Assembly (NCBI GenBank): GCA_009779495.1
Contig: WRED01000012.1
Coordinates: forward strand, 1 to 53,023
DNA from: Oscillospiraceae bacterium
Lineage (GTDB): Bacteria; Bacillota; Clostridia; Oscillospirales; Acutalibacteraceae
Direction of reading: 5' to 3'
Length of the DNA stretch: 53,023 bases
Each line of letters starts with the position of its first letter. The first letter of the stretch is position 1. Positions 31,354 to 42,565 of the stretch are shown in pieces. The position numbers and the translations under genes are program-made. The notes below the pieces were generated by a model that made no database searches, was not told where the DNA came from, and saw nothing but the letters and a program-made list of their open reading frames with translations.

Positions 31354-32853
31354 ATGACGTATACAAGCACCCGCGACAAATCCGTCCGCGTGACCTCCTC
31401 TGAGGCTATCACGCGCGGCATCTCCGCTGACGGCGGCCTGTTCGTGCCGACGAACATCCCACGATTGTCGGCGGATGATTTGCTGCAACTGTCATCTATG
31501 GACTACAAGGGCCGCGCGAAAGAGATACTCTCTCTTTACCTCACTGACTTCACGCCTGACGAGATATCAGCCTGCGTCGACGGCGCCTACGCGCCCGGCA
31601 AGTTCGCCAGCGATAAAATAGCGCCGCTCGTGACGCTCTCGGACGGCGTGGACATCCTTGAGCTGTGGAAAGGCCCCACCTGCGCGTTCAAGGACATGGC
31701 ACTCCAGCTCCTGCCGTATTTGCTGGCGGTTTCGGCCTCGAAGGCGGCTCAGGGGCGCAGGATCGTCATTTTGGTCGCGACATCAGGCGACACGGGCAAG
31801 GCCGCGCTTGAGGGCTTCAAGGACGTGCCCGACACACAGATCATGGTCTTTTACCCGAATGAAGGCGTCAGCCCGATGCAGAAGCTGCAAATGGCCACGC
31901 AGGAGGGCGCAAACGTGGCGGTCTGCGCCATCAACGGCAACTTTGACGACGCGCAAAACGGCGTCAAGGCCATCTTCACGGACAAAGCCGTCGCAGAAAA
32001 ACTCGCCGCGCGCAACCTGATGTTCTCGTCCGCCAACTCCATCAATTGGGGCAGGCTCGTGCCGCAGATCGTGTATTACGTCTCCGCCTACTGTGATCTG
32101 ATTCAGGAGAACAAAATCAAAAACGGCGATAAAATCAACATCGTTGTCCCCACGGGCAACTTCGGCAACATTTTAGCGGCGTACTACGCCGGAGAGATGG
32201 GCGTGCCGCTGAACAGGCTCGTCTGCGCGTCAAACCAGAACCGCGTGCTGACCGACTTCATCAGCACCGGCGTTTACGACCGCAGGCGTGATTTTTACAC
32301 GACCATGTCGCCGTCCATGGACATCCTGATTTCCAGCAACCTCGAGCGGCTTCTTTTCCTGCTGACGGGGCAAAACGACACGCTTGTCCGTGAGTGGATG
32401 ACGTCGCTGTCGAAAGACGGCGTTTACGACGCCGGCGCGGCGCTTTTAGCAAAAATGAACGTGCTGTTCGCGGGCGGCTTCTGTGACGAAGCGGGAACCT
32501 CCGCGCTGATCAAACAGGTTTTCACGGAAAAAGGCTACCTCTGCGACACCCATACGGCGGTGGCTGTGGACGTTTACAACCGCTACAGGGCCGAAACGGG
32601 CGACGAAACCTATGCGGTAATCGCGTCCACGGCAAGCCCGTTCAAGTTTTGCGCCAGCGTCCTGGGCGCGCTTGACCAAAAGGCCGCGGAGGGACTCGAC
32701 GAGTTCGGGATGGTACGCGCGCTGGAAAAACTGACGGGGCAGGTCTGCCCGCCGCAGCTGGCCGATCTGAACACGAAAAAGGTCCGCTTCACGCAGTGCT
32801 GCGAACAGGACGAAATGGAAGAAGCGGTTCTTCAATCCATTGCGGAATTATAG
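31354..32853 (+). CDS. thrC: Threonine synthase
   Basis: 499 residues, class with an N-terminal extended domain. Pyridoxal-phosphate Lys113 sits in KGPTCAFKDMALQLLP; GDTGKAAL and PTGNFGNILAAYYAG bind the cofactor phosphate. Converts O-phosphohomoserine to threonine. ATG 31354 follows GAAAGGTG. No other threonine gene is nearby; it seems to be a single transcription unit. Confidence 0.95.
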   Translation: MTYTSTRDKSVRVTSSEAITRGISADGGLFVPTNIPRLSADDLLQLSSMDYKGRAKEILSLYLTDFTPDEISACVDGAYAPGKFASDKIAPLVTLSDGVDILELWKGPTCAFKDMALQLLPYLLAVSASKAAQGRRIVILVATSGDTGKAALEGFKDVPDTQIMVFYPNEGVSPMQKLQMATQEGANVAVCAINGNFDDAQNGVKAIFTDKAVAEKLAARNLMFSSANSINWGRLVPQIVYYVSAYCDLIQENKIKNGDKINIVVPTGNFGNILAAYYAGEMGVPLNRLVCASNQNRVLTDFISTGVYDRRRDFYTTMSPSMDILISSNLERLLFLLTGQNDTLVREWMTSLSKDGVYDAGAALLAKMNVLFAGGFCDEAGTSALIKQVFTEKGYLCDTHTAVAVDVYNRYRAETGDETYAVIASTASPFKFCASVLGALDQKAAEGLDEFGMVRALEKLTGQVCPPQLADLNTKKVRFTQCCEQDEMEEAVLQSIAEL

Positions 32854-32884
32854 TCAAATCATTTGAAAGGATGTGTGTGCAAAA

Positions 32885-33646
32885 ATGTCTCTCTTCGCAA
32901 TCGGCGACACACATCTTTCTTTCGGCTCCGACAAGCCGATGGACATATTCAGCGGCTGGCAGAACTTTGAACGCCGTCTCGAGGAAAACTGGCGCGGCGT
33001 TGTGTCCGGCGACGACATTGTTGTCATCGCGGGGGACGTCACCTGGGCCATGACCATGGACGGCGCGCTGCGCGACTTTCAGTTTCTCGACAGCCTGCCC
33101 GGCACAAAGCTCATCATGAAAGGCAACCACGACTACTGGTGGACGACGAAAACAAAGGCCGATACCTTTTTCGCCGCCCACGGCCTGACGACTCTCCACA
33201 TTCTGAACAACAACGCCTACCGTTTCGGTAACGTGGCCGTCTGCGGTACGCGGGGCTGGTTCTTCGATTGCGCGGACACGCCTGACGGCAGGGAGGATAA
33301 TCCCTGCGATGGGGATAATCCATGCGATGGGGACAATCCATGCGATGGGGACAAAAAGGTCCTGCTGCGCGAGGCGGGACGGTTGCGCATGTCTATCAAG
33401 GCGGGTAAGGCTCTAGGCGGCGAGCTTGTCGCGTTTTTGCATTATCCCCCCGTCACGGTTGACGGCGCGTGCTGCCATGAAATTTTTGATATCCTCGTTG
33501 ATGAGGGCATCGGCCGCTGCTACTTCGGGCATCTCCACGGCCCGGCGTGCAGGGCCGCTGTCAACGGCGAGGTGCGGGGCGTGAGGCTTTCGCTGATATC
33601 AGCCGATTATCTCAGGTTCTGCCCGAAGCTTGTCCAGCGGTTTTAA
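32885..33646 (+). CDS. Calcineurin-like metallophosphoesterase with an in-frame 18-bp repeat expansion
   Basis: 253 residues. Metal motifs: IGDTHLS, AGDVTWA, GNHDYWWTT and GHLHGPAC, typical of class III phosphodiesterases. Substrate unknown (nucleotide, phospholipid or protein). Three copies of the hexapeptide DNPCDG (33296-33349) are inserted in the middle loop, encoded by near-identical 18-base units. ATG 32885 follows GAAAGG at some distance. It follows thrC by 31 bases and could be in the same operon. Confidence 0.85.
   Translation: MSLFAIGDTHLSFGSDKPMDIFSGWQNFERRLEENWRGVVSGDDIVVIAGDVTWAMTMDGALRDFQFLDSLPGTKLIMKGNHDYWWTTKTKADTFFAAHGLTTLHILNNNAYRFGNVAVCGTRGWFFDCADTPDGREDNPCDGDNPCDGDNPCDGDKKVLLREAGRLRMSIKAGKALGGELVAFLHYPPVTVDGACCHEIFDILVDEGIGRCYFGHLHGPACRAAVNGEVRGVRLSLISADYLRFCPKLVQRF
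33296..33349 (+). repeat. Three-copy 18-bp in-frame tandem repeat
   Basis: GATAATCCCTGCGATGGG, GATAATCCATGCGATGGG and GACAATCCATGCGATGGG differ at only two positions. They lie in frame in the metallophosphoesterase gene and encode DNPCDG three times. Such high similarity between units suggests recent slippage. Confidence 0.85.
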
Positions 33647-33698
33647 CAGGTTGCGGGTTCTTAAATCTGAACAGACTATAAATAATTGAAGAAAACAC

Positions 33699-33727
33699 TG
33701 GAAATTTTCCGCGATATATGTTATGAT
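33699..33727 (+). promoter_or_regulatory. Candidate promoter of tig
   Basis: TGGAAA (33699-33704), 17 bp, TATGAT (33722-33727), about 40 bases upstream of the trigger-factor start. Confidence 0.4.
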
Positions 33728-33771
33728 AAAGAGTAATTATGTATAGGTGTAAATGAAAGGAATTGATTAAC

Positions 33772-35097
33772 ATGTCTTTAAAATCGTCAAACAAAATCGA
33801 AACGAACGTTTATGAACTTGAGATTTCCATCAGCGCGGAGGATTTTAACGCCGCCGTGCTTAAAACCTACAACAAAAACAAGGGCAAAATAAGCGTTCCC
33901 GGCTGGCGCAAGGGGAAAGCCCCGAAGCATCTGATAGAGACGATCTACGGTAAGGACGTTTTCTATGACGACGCGCTTGAAATGCTCTACCCCGGGGTAG
34001 TTGACGCCGCCATCGCGGAGGCCGGCATAACAGCCGTCGATTCGCCCCACGATGTGGACGTCAAGGAGATCGGTGAAAACGGCGTTGAAATCACAATGAA
34101 GGTAACTGTCAAGCCGGAGATCACGGTAACGGAGTATAAAGGACTTGAGGGCTGCAAGCACCCGGTCGAAGTGGCTGACAGCGAGGTTGACGCGGAGATC
34201 GAGCGTCTGCGCAAGCGCGGCGGCACGGTCACAACCGTCGAGGACAGAGCCGCCCTGGACGGCGATACGGCTGTCATCGACTTTGAGGGCTTTGTTGACG
34301 GCGTCGCGTTCGAGGGCGGCAAGGGCGAAAATCACGACCTTGTGTTAGGCTCGGGACAATTCATTCCCGGCTTCGAGGAGCAGATCGTCGGCCATAACAC
34401 CGGCGACGAGTTTGACGTCAACGTGACTTTCCCCGAGGACTACTCGCCGGAGCTTGCCGGTCAAGACGCCGTGTTCAAGGTAAAGCTCAATGAAATCAAA
34501 GCCACCGTTTTGCCGGAACTTGACGACGAATTCGCCAAGGACGTCAGCGAGGAAGCGGAGACTTTGGACGAACTGAAAAATAATATCAAAACCGACATGC
34601 AAAAAAGCCGTCAGGAGCATTCGGACGCGGACTTTGAAAACGAAGTACTGATGAAGCTCGCCGAAAACGTGGAGGGTGAGATACCGCAGTGCATGTTCGA
34701 TAAAAAGGCAAGCGAAAACATGGACAATTTCGCGCGTCGGTTAAAGTCGCAGGGCATCGCGGACGTCGATATGTATCTGATGTACATGGGTATCGAAAAG
34801 GAACAGTTCGAGGAGGACATGATGGCCCAGGCGGTACAGCAGATCAAGGTGCGTCTGGCGCTTGAGAAAGTTGCGACGACGGAAAGCATCGAAATCGCCG
34901 ATGAGGATCTCGCGGCGGAGTACGACAGGCTCGTGGGGGCATACGGCGTTTCGGCGGACAGCGTCAAATCTTTCTTTGCGGAGGAAACCGTCAGGGGCGA
35001 CCTGCTTTGCGAAAAGGCTATCAAGGTTATCCTTGAGCACGCAACTGTCTGCGAACATAAGCATGACGAAGATAGCGAGAATGACGCTGAGGCGTAG
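33772..35097 (+). CDS. tig: Trigger factor
   Basis: 441 residues: N-terminal ribosome-binding domain with the GWRKGKAPKHL signature (GFRxGxxP), PPIase/FKBP domain (about 155-245) and C-terminal chaperone domain, ending in an acidic His-rich tail (HKHDEDSEND). Assists nascent chains at the exit tunnel. ATG 33772 follows GAAAGGA; an in-frame ATG three codons earlier is less well placed. First gene of the tig-clpP-clpX-lon-engB cluster. Confidence 0.96.
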   Translation: MSLKSSNKIETNVYELEISISAEDFNAAVLKTYNKNKGKISVPGWRKGKAPKHLIETIYGKDVFYDDALEMLYPGVVDAAIAEAGITAVDSPHDVDVKEIGENGVEITMKVTVKPEITVTEYKGLEGCKHPVEVADSEVDAEIERLRKRGGTVTTVEDRAALDGDTAVIDFEGFVDGVAFEGGKGENHDLVLGSGQFIPGFEEQIVGHNTGDEFDVNVTFPEDYSPELAGQDAVFKVKLNEIKATVLPELDDEFAKDVSEEAETLDELKNNIKTDMQKSRQEHSDADFENEVLMKLAENVEGEIPQCMFDKKASENMDNFARRLKSQGIADVDMYLMYMGIEKEQFEEDMMAQAVQQIKVRLALEKVATTESIEIADEDLAAEYDRLVGAYGVSADSVKSFFAEETVRGDLLCEKAIKVILEHATVCEHKHDEDSENDAEA

Positions 35098-35193
35098 GGC
35101 AACAGGTTTTTTAGAGATTGTCAATTGAATAAATAATCGTCAACTTAACCATAATATTAATTACAAAACAAAGCCACATGGGAGGGCATTGCA

Positions 35194-35781
35194 ATGGCGT
35201 TAGTTCCGTATGTGATTGAGCAAACAAACCGTGGGGAGCGCTCCTACGACATTTTTTCACGCCTGTTGAGCGACCGTATCATCGTCCTGTCCGACGAGGT
35301 GAACGACGCGACGGCCAGCCTTGTCGTCGCGCAGCTGCTGTTTTTGGAGGGACAGGATCCCGAAAAGGACATCAGCCTGTATATCAACAGCCCCGGCGGC
35401 TCCGTGACGTCCGGCATGGCTATATACGACACGATGCAGTACGTCAAGTGCGACGTTTCGACGATCTGCATGGGCATGGCCGCGTCCATGGGCGCGTTTT
35501 TGCTGTCGTCCGGCGCGCGGGGCAAGCGCATGGCTCTGCCCAACAGCGAAATCATGATACACCAGCCTTTGGGCGGCGCTAAGGGTCAGGCCACCGAAAT
35601 CAAGATCATCGCTGACCATATCCTGCGCACAAGGGATAAGCTGAACCGCATATTGTCCGAAAACACCGGCAAGCCCATCGACATCATTGCCCGCGACACG
35701 GAACGCGACAATTATCTTTCGGCGGAGGAAGCGCTTGAGTACGGCCTTGTAGACAAGATACTCCATCGTGAGAAGATATAA
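35194..35781 (+). CDS. clpP: ATP-dependent Clp protease proteolytic subunit
   Basis: 195 residues with the Ser98 ([11 protein letters not shown]), His123 (MIHQPLGG), Asp172 (TERDN) triad. Forms the ClpP tetradecamer that works with ClpX, encoded 11 bases downstream. Strong GGGAGG ribosome site at about 35182. Upstream gap 35098-35193 contains ATTGTCAATTGA, a piece of a dispersed A/T-rich intergenic sequence. Confidence 0.96.
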   Translation: MALVPYVIEQTNRGERSYDIFSRLLSDRIIVLSDEVNDATASLVVAQLLFLEGQDPEKDISLYINSPGGSVTSGMAIYDTMQYVKCDVSTICMGMAASMGAFLLSSGARGKRMALPNSEIMIHQPLGGAKGQATEIKIIADHILRTRDKLNRILSENTGKPIDIIARDTERDNYLSAEEALEYGLVDKILHREKI

Positions 35782-35792
35782 GGAGAAGAGCC

Positions 35793-37115
<1,323 letters not shown>

Positions 37116-37119
37116 ATCT

Positions 37120-37152
37120 GTAAGTTGGGCGGGCTTCTACGCCCGCCCTTAC
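37120..37152. repeat. Palindromic intergenic repeat (GTAGGG family), copy 3
   Basis: GTAAGTTGGGCGGGC, TTCTAC, GCCCGCCCTTAC form a hairpin with an 8-bp core between the clpX stop and the lon start. The TAC/GTA ends and GGGCGG core resemble the copies near 9788 and 13616. Confidence 0.6.
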
Positions 37153-37176
37153 ATATTTTGTATAAAGGATTGTTGT

Positions 37177-39591
37177 ATGAACAAACGTGAAACCGCGCCC
37201 GTTGTCATGCCCGTTGTGGCGCTGCGGGGGCTGGTTGTATTCCCGGGGGTGCAGCTGCATTTCGACGTGGGAAGGGACACATCGGTCGCCGCGTTCAAGG
37301 CGGCCATGGCAGGTGATCAGAAGGTTTTTCTGACCGCCCAAAAGGACATGCTCACCGATGATCCCGGCGGAGACGAGCTGTACAGCATCGGCGTCGTCGC
37401 GGCGGTCCGGCAGATCCTGCGCCTGCCCGGTGACGACGGCATACGCGTGGTCATCGAGGGCCTGAACCGCGCTGAGATGACGGAGGTTTCGCAGTCAAAG
37501 CCGTATCTTTTGGCGAAGATCAGCGCGAAGCACGATGTCAAGGTGCGCTCTCAAAACCGTCTCAAGGAGGAGGCCCTCATCCGGCAGACGAAAGATCTGT
37601 TCGACGATTACTCCCAGTTCGTTCCCCATATATCGCCTGATTTTACCCTAAGCGTCGCCGCTTTGGACGACGCGGGCAAGCTGGGCGACCTGATCGCCGG
37701 CAACATCCTGCTGCGCCCGGAGGACAGGCAGCGGGTCTTGGAGGAGTTCAATCCGCAAAAGCGGCTCGAGAAGCTGTGCGTCATCCTGCTCAAGGAGTGC
37801 CGCCTTTTGGAGCTTGAGGACGATATCGGCGAACGCGTGCAAAACCAGATCGACCAAAATCAGCGCGAATACTACCTGCGTGAGCAGATGAAAGCCATCT
37901 CCATCGAGCTGAACGACGGCGCTTCTCCCGAGGAGGAGACCGACGGTCTGCGCAAGAAAGTGAAAAAGCTGAAGCTGCCCCAGGAGTCGGAGGAAAAGCT
38001 CCTGCGCGAATGCGACAGGCTGGAACGCGCGTCCTCCCAGTCGCCGGAGGGTGCGGTCATCCGGACATACATAGAAACGTGCCTGGCGTTGCCGTGGGAT
38101 AAATTTACAAAGGACAAGCTTGACCTGACCGAGGCCCGCCGCGTGCTGGACCGCGACCACTACGGCATGACAAAGGTCAAGGACAGGATCATAGAGATGC
38201 TGGCCGTCTACAGGCTCGCGCCGAAAATGAACGGGCAGATCGTCTGCCTTGTGGGGCCGCCCGGCGTCGGCAAAACGTCGGTGGCAAAATCGGTCGCCAA
38301 GGCGATGGGGCGCAAATACGTCCGCATTTCTTTAGGCGGCATACACGACGAGGCGGAGATTCGCGGCCACCGCAAAACGTACATAGGCTCCATGCCCGGA
38401 CGCATTATGGCGGCCATGCAGAGCGCGGGGACAAAAAACCCGCTGATGCTCCTCGACGAGATCGACAAGCTGGGGCGCGACTACAAGGGCGACCCGTCGT
38501 CCGCGCTTTTGGAGGTGCTGGACGCAGAGCAGAACTTCGCTTTCCGCGACCATTACATAGAGCTGCCGTTCAGTCTCAGCAACGTGCTGTTTGTCACGAC
38601 GGCGAACGACAAAACCTCCATCCCCCATCCCCTGCTTGACCGTATGGAGATCATCGAGCTGGACAGCTACACCCACGAGGAAAAATTTAACATCGCACGC
38701 AAGCACTTGATTCCAAAGCAGATCAAGAAACACGGGCTGACGGCGAGCCAGCTTAAAATCAGCGATGAGGCGATCCGCCAGATCATTGACGGTTACACGC
38801 GGGAAGCGGGCGTGCGCAAGCTGGAACGCAAAATCGCCGCGATTTGCCGCAAGGCCGCCATGACCGTTGCGGACAGCGGCAAAAAGCTGACCGTAAACGC
38901 GGATATGCTCAATAAACTTTTAGGTCCCGTCAAGTACAGAGACGACGGCATAACCTTTGAAAGCGAGGTCGGCGTCGTCAATGGGCTGGCATGGACGCCG
39001 GTGGGCGGCGAGATGCTCAAGGTCGAAACGCTCGTCTTAGACGGCACGGGCAGGATAGAGCTGACCGGCTCGCTGGGCGACGTGATGAAGGAATCGGCCA
39101 GGGCCGCCGTGAGTTACGTGCGTTCAAAGGCCATACAGCTGGGAATTGACATAACATTTTACAAAAACAAGGATATACATATACACGTGCCCGAGGGCGC
39201 CGTGCCGAAAGACGGCCCATCGGCAGGCGTGTCAATCGTGACGTCGCTGGTGTCCGCGCTGTCCGGCGCGCCGGTAAACGGAACCGTCGCGATGACGGGC
39301 GAGATATCGCTGACGGGGCGCGTGCTGCCCATCGGCGGGCTGCGCGAAAAGACCATGGCGGCATACCGCGCCGGCATCAAAACGGTCATCATCCCTGTGG
39401 GCAACGAGCCTGATTTGGCCGAGGTGGACGAAAAGGTGCGCGAGCGGATCACGTTCATGACGGCGAAAAGGGTTGACGACGTGCTGATTTGCGCGCTGGA
39501 CAAAATCGCCAAACCCATTAAGGCGGATGAGATGCCTCCGCCTATGGCCGCTTACGGGATATCCCACGGCATCGCTCCGCAGGTGACGTAA
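37177..39591 (+). CDS. lon: ATP-dependent protease Lon (LonA)
   Basis: 804 residues: N-terminal substrate domain (1-200), AAA+ module with Walker A GPPGVGKT, and the C-terminal peptidase with the Ser682 (DGPSAGV) and Lys725 (LREKTMA) dyad, 43 apart as usual. Degrades misfolded proteins. Start ATG 37177; an upstream frame through the repeat at 37120 is meaningless. In Bacillus lon is next to engB; here a methyltransferase sits between them. Confidence 0.95.
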   Translation: MNKRETAPVVMPVVALRGLVVFPGVQLHFDVGRDTSVAAFKAAMAGDQKVFLTAQKDMLTDDPGGDELYSIGVVAAVRQILRLPGDDGIRVVIEGLNRAEMTEVSQSKPYLLAKISAKHDVKVRSQNRLKEEALIRQTKDLFDDYSQFVPHISPDFTLSVAALDDAGKLGDLIAGNILLRPEDRQRVLEEFNPQKRLEKLCVILLKECRLLELEDDIGERVQNQIDQNQREYYLREQMKAISIELNDGASPEEETDGLRKKVKKLKLPQESEEKLLRECDRLERASSQSPEGAVIRTYIETCLALPWDKFTKDKLDLTEARRVLDRDHYGMTKVKDRIIEMLAVYRLAPKMNGQIVCLVGPPGVGKTSVAKSVAKAMGRKYVRISLGGIHDEAEIRGHRKTYIGSMPGRIMAAMQSAGTKNPLMLLDEIDKLGRDYKGDPSSALLEVLDAEQNFAFRDHYIELPFSLSNVLFVTTANDKTSIPHPLLDRMEIIELDSYTHEEKFNIARKHLIPKQIKKHGLTASQLKISDEAIRQIIDGYTREAGVRKLERKIAAICRKAAMTVADSGKKLTVNADMLNKLLGPVKYRDDGITFESEVGVVNGLAWTPVGGEMLKVETLVLDGTGRIELTGSLGDVMKESARAAVSYVRSKAIQLGIDITFYKNKDIHIHVPEGAVPKDGPSAGVSIVTSLVSALSGAPVNGTVAMTGEISLTGRVLPIGGLREKTMAAYRAGIKTVIIPVGNEPDLAEVDEKVRERITFMTAKRVDDVLICALDKIAKPIKADEMPPPMAAYGISHGIAPQVT

Positions 39592-39801
39592 TCACGCCAG
39601 AAATGCAGGGCGTAAAGTGTTCATTTTTCTTTACTTTATTTTTGGGGGCATAAAGTTTGAAAAATAAGATTTCTCAAACTTAGGTTTTGTGCTTTTCGGC
39701 CATAAGGCAAGCCGAAATTTTGTTTCACAAAAAAATCCGCGCGGCGGGAAAATTCGTACGGCGGGAACCACACAATTCCCAAGAAAGGAATGGTCATAAA
39801 T
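39592..39801. other. Gap after lon with two hairpins
   Basis: AGTTTGA/TCAAACT (39654-39680) and TTCGGC/GCCGAA (39695-39716) with T-rich sequence after it may end the lon transcript. The rest is AT-rich with no gene. Confidence 0.45.
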
Positions 39802-40611
39802 ATGAAAAGTAAGCAAGATGAAATAAAAGAATTTTATGATCATAAAGCGAACGAAGATAAGCGAATGGAACGGGAACCGCTTGAATTTTTACGGTGCAAA
39901 GAAATCATATCCCGGTATCTGTCTCAGGGTAAAATGGAAATTGCAGATATAGGCGGAGCGACAGGTGTCTTTTCATATTGGCTAGCTCAGATGAATCATG
40001 ATGTTCACTTGTTAGATTATGCGCCATTGCATATTGAGCAAGCAAAAGAAAAAGGAAGAAATAATAATATTACTTTAACTTCCTATACATGCGGCGACGC
40101 AAGACAAGTGCCTTATCATGACAAACAATTTGATCTTGTACTTGAAATGGGACCGCTATATCACATACAGGATAAAAAAGACAGAATGCGTTGTTTATCA
40201 GAAGCAATGCGTATATTGAAAAATGGCGCTGTGATTATATGTGAGGTTATTTCAAGATACGCAAATCTATTTGAAGGGTTTCAATGGAACTTAATTCATG
40301 ATGAGCGTTTTATTGAAATTTTAGATGAAAACTTATCAACAGGAAAACATTCGCCTGCCGATACATCGTATTTTACCACGGCTTATTTCCACACACCGGA
40401 TGAAATTTACAATGAATTAGAAGAAGCCGGCTTTGCTGAAATATCTATCATTCCAGTTGAGGGATTTGCAAATATTCTTAATGTGAAAGAATATTTTGAG
40501 AGTGAGCATAAAAAAGAACTGTTGTTAAAATATATTAGGCAAACCGAAAACATACCTGAATTGTTTGGAGTTTCAGGACATTTTATGGCCATTGCTTATA
40601 AAAGAGTTTAA
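39802..40611 (+). CDS. SAM-dependent class I methyltransferase, likely acquired
   Basis: 269 residues, Rossmann fold: motif I AIDIGGATG-like (IADIGGATGVFS, 48-59), acidic LLDYAPLHIEQ (70-80) and YTCGDARQVPYHDKQFD later. Similar proteins carry the Methyltransf_11 or _25 domain; the target is unknown. The sequence is strikingly A/T-rich (AAATATGAAAAGTAAGCAAG) compared with lon and engB and interrupts their normal adjacency, so horizontal acquisition is likely. ATG 39802 is preceded by GAAAGGA; the ATG twelve bases earlier is too close. Confidence 0.82.
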   Translation: MKSKQDEIKEFYDHKANEDKRMEREPLEFLRCKEIISRYLSQGKMEIADIGGATGVFSYWLAQMNHDVHLLDYAPLHIEQAKEKGRNNNITLTSYTCGDARQVPYHDKQFDLVLEMGPLYHIQDKKDRMRCLSEAMRILKNGAVIICEVISRYANLFEGFQWNLIHDERFIEILDENLSTGKHSPADTSYFTTAYFHTPDEIYNELEEAGFAEISIIPVEGFANILNVKEYFESEHKKELLLKYIRQTENIPELFGVSGHFMAIAYKRV

Positions 40612-40650
40612 TTTAATGTAGTATATTGCAGCGGGAAAGGACAGTCAGCG

Positions 40651-41229
40651 ATGAGATTCGACAACTTCACCTTTGAAACCTCTTTCGGCGTATCGAAGCA
40701 GCTCATCGCGTCCGACCTGCCGGAGATCGCCTTTGCCGGCCGCTCGAACGTGGGAAAGTCGTCGCTGCTCAATAGGCTTTTGGGCCGCAAAAACCTCGCG
40801 CGGGTCAGTTCCGTGCCGGGCAAGACGGTCACAATCAATTTTTTCAGGGGCGACGTCGCGCGCTTAGTCGATCTCCCGGGCTACGGCTACGCGCAGGTGG
40901 CGCGTTCTGAAAAGAAGCGCTGGGCGGAGCTGATGGAGTTTTATTTTTCCTCAGGCCGCGATATCCGCTTCGTCGTTCAGCTTGTGGACATGCGCCGCCC
41001 GCCGACGGGCGACGACTTGGACATGATGCGTTTTCTAAAACATCACGGCATCAATTTCGCGGTCGTTATGACAAAAAGCGATAAGCTGAACAAAACCGAG
41101 TACCAGGATCGCATGGAATCCGCGAAAACCGAGTTTTCCGAATTCGGCGTAGAAATCATCCCGTTTTCGGCAACAAAAGGTACTGGCGCTGACCTCGTAA
41201 AACAGGCTATTGAAAGGGCAATAATCTAA
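40651..41229 (+). CDS. engB: Ribosome biogenesis GTPase EngB/YsxC
   Basis: 192 residues, single Ras-like G domain: G1 AGRSNVGKSSLLN, G2 PGKTVTINF, G3 DLPGYGYAQV, G4 TKSDKL. Involved in 50S assembly and essential in many bacteria. ATG 40651 follows GGAAAGG. It is 39 bases downstream of the methyltransferase and 12 upstream of lysA. Confidence 0.95.
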   Translation: MRFDNFTFETSFGVSKQLIASDLPEIAFAGRSNVGKSSLLNRLLGRKNLARVSSVPGKTVTINFFRGDVARLVDLPGYGYAQVARSEKKRWAELMEFYFSSGRDIRFVVQLVDMRRPPTGDDLDMMRFLKHHGINFAVVMTKSDKLNKTEYQDRMESAKTEFSEFGVEIIPFSATKGTGADLVKQAIERAII

Positions 41230-41241
41230 GGATGTGATAAA

Positions 41242-42540
41242 ATGTATTTACCTGAATGCATCGGCATAAACAGTCAGGGGCGCCTGACCATCGGCGGGGT
41301 TGACACGGTCAAAATCGCCGGGCAATACGGCACGCCGCTGTACGTTATGAGCGAGCAACAGCTTCGCGAAAACTGCCGTGAGTTCACGGGCGCTATCCGT
41401 GAGGGCCTTGACGGACACGGCCTCGCGCTGTACTCCTGCAAGGCGCTCTGCTGCAAGTACATCTGCAATATCTGCGATGAAGAGGGTCTGGGGCTTAACG
41501 TGACGTCGGGATGCGAGCTGTATACCGCGCTGAAAGCGGGCTTTCCTGCGGAAAAAATCTCTTTCCACGGCAACAACAAATCAAAAGCGGAGCTTTCCTT
41601 GGCCGTTGACAGCTCAGTCGGCAGAATCAACATAGATAACCTGCCGGAGCTTGAATCCTTAACCAAAATCGCGGCGGAAAAGGGCAAGACGGTCAGCGTC
41701 ATGCTGCGCCTCAAGCCCAGTGTCGCGGTACATACCTTTGAGGCTGCTCAAACGGGACAGATCGATTCAAAATTCGGTTTCGCACTCGAAACGGGCGAGG
41801 CGATGGACGCCGTGAAGCGCGTACTGTCCTCCGGCTGCCTGAACTTAACGGGGATACACTGCCATATCGGCTCACAGATTTTTGATTCGGATTCATTCGT
41901 CCTCGCCGTCAGGATTCTTATGGAATTCATGGCGAAAATCAAGGAGGAAACCGGCGCCGAGCTTTCGGAGCTGGACATCGGCGGCGGCTTCGGCATAAAG
42001 TATACGGACAGCGGCAATCCGCCGAAAATCCCGGAATACGTAAGCAGCATATCCGCGGCCGTACGCGAATGCGCGACGCTTTACGGGCTGAAAATGCCGT
42101 TCGTGCTTTTTGAACCCGGTCGTTCGATCGTGGGTTCCGCCGGCGTCACGCTTTACACCGTCGGCTTCGTCAAGGAGATCCCCGGCGTACGGACCTACGT
42201 CGGCACAGACGGCGGCATGTTTGAAAGCCCGCGCTACGCGTTATACAAAGCAAAGTTCGAGGCGGTTTGCGCGAACAGGGCAAATGAACCGTGGGATCAA
42301 ACGGTGACGCTTGCCGGCAAATGCTGCGAAAGCGGAGACCTGATCCAAGAGCACACACGGCTGCAAAAGGTCGAGCCGGGCGACATCGTCGCGGTGCTGT
42401 CCACGGGCGCGTACAACTATTCCATGGCGTCGAACTATAACCGCAACCCGCGTCCCGCCATCGTCATGGTTAAAGAGGGCGAAACGAAAGTTGTCGTGCG
42501 CGGAGAAAGCTATGATGATCTGATTAAAAACGACCTATAA
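41242..42540 (+). CDS. lysA: Diaminopimelate decarboxylase
   Basis: 432-residue PLP enzyme, alanine-racemase-like barrel with Lys67 (YSCKALCCKY) and a C-terminal beta domain containing GKCCESGD (substrate-cleft Cys) and VLSTGAYNYSMAS. Converts meso-DAP to L-lysine. ATG 41242 follows AAGGATG. An 18-bp hairpin (42566-42615) closes the unit. Confidence 0.95.
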   Translation: MYLPECIGINSQGRLTIGGVDTVKIAGQYGTPLYVMSEQQLRENCREFTGAIREGLDGHGLALYSCKALCCKYICNICDEEGLGLNVTSGCELYTALKAGFPAEKISFHGNNKSKAELSLAVDSSVGRINIDNLPELESLTKIAAEKGKTVSVMLRLKPSVAVHTFEAAQTGQIDSKFGFALETGEAMDAVKRVLSSGCLNLTGIHCHIGSQIFDSDSFVLAVRILMEFMAKIKEETGAELSELDIGGGFGIKYTDSGNPPKIPEYVSSISAAVRECATLYGLKMPFVLFEPGRSIVGSAGVTLYTVGFVKEIPGVRTYVGTDGGMFESPRYALYKAKFEAVCANRANEPWDQTVTLAGKCCESGDLIQEHTRLQKVEPGDIVAVLSTGAYNYSMASNYNRNPRPAIVMVKEGETKVVVRGESYDDLIKNDL

Positions 42541-42565
42541 ATTAGATGCTAGACGCTGGACTATA

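Noticed and set aside
33296-33349. Tandem 18-base units as a CRISPR fragment
   Set aside because: No spacers, in frame with a well-formed enzyme and encoding a constant hexapeptide.
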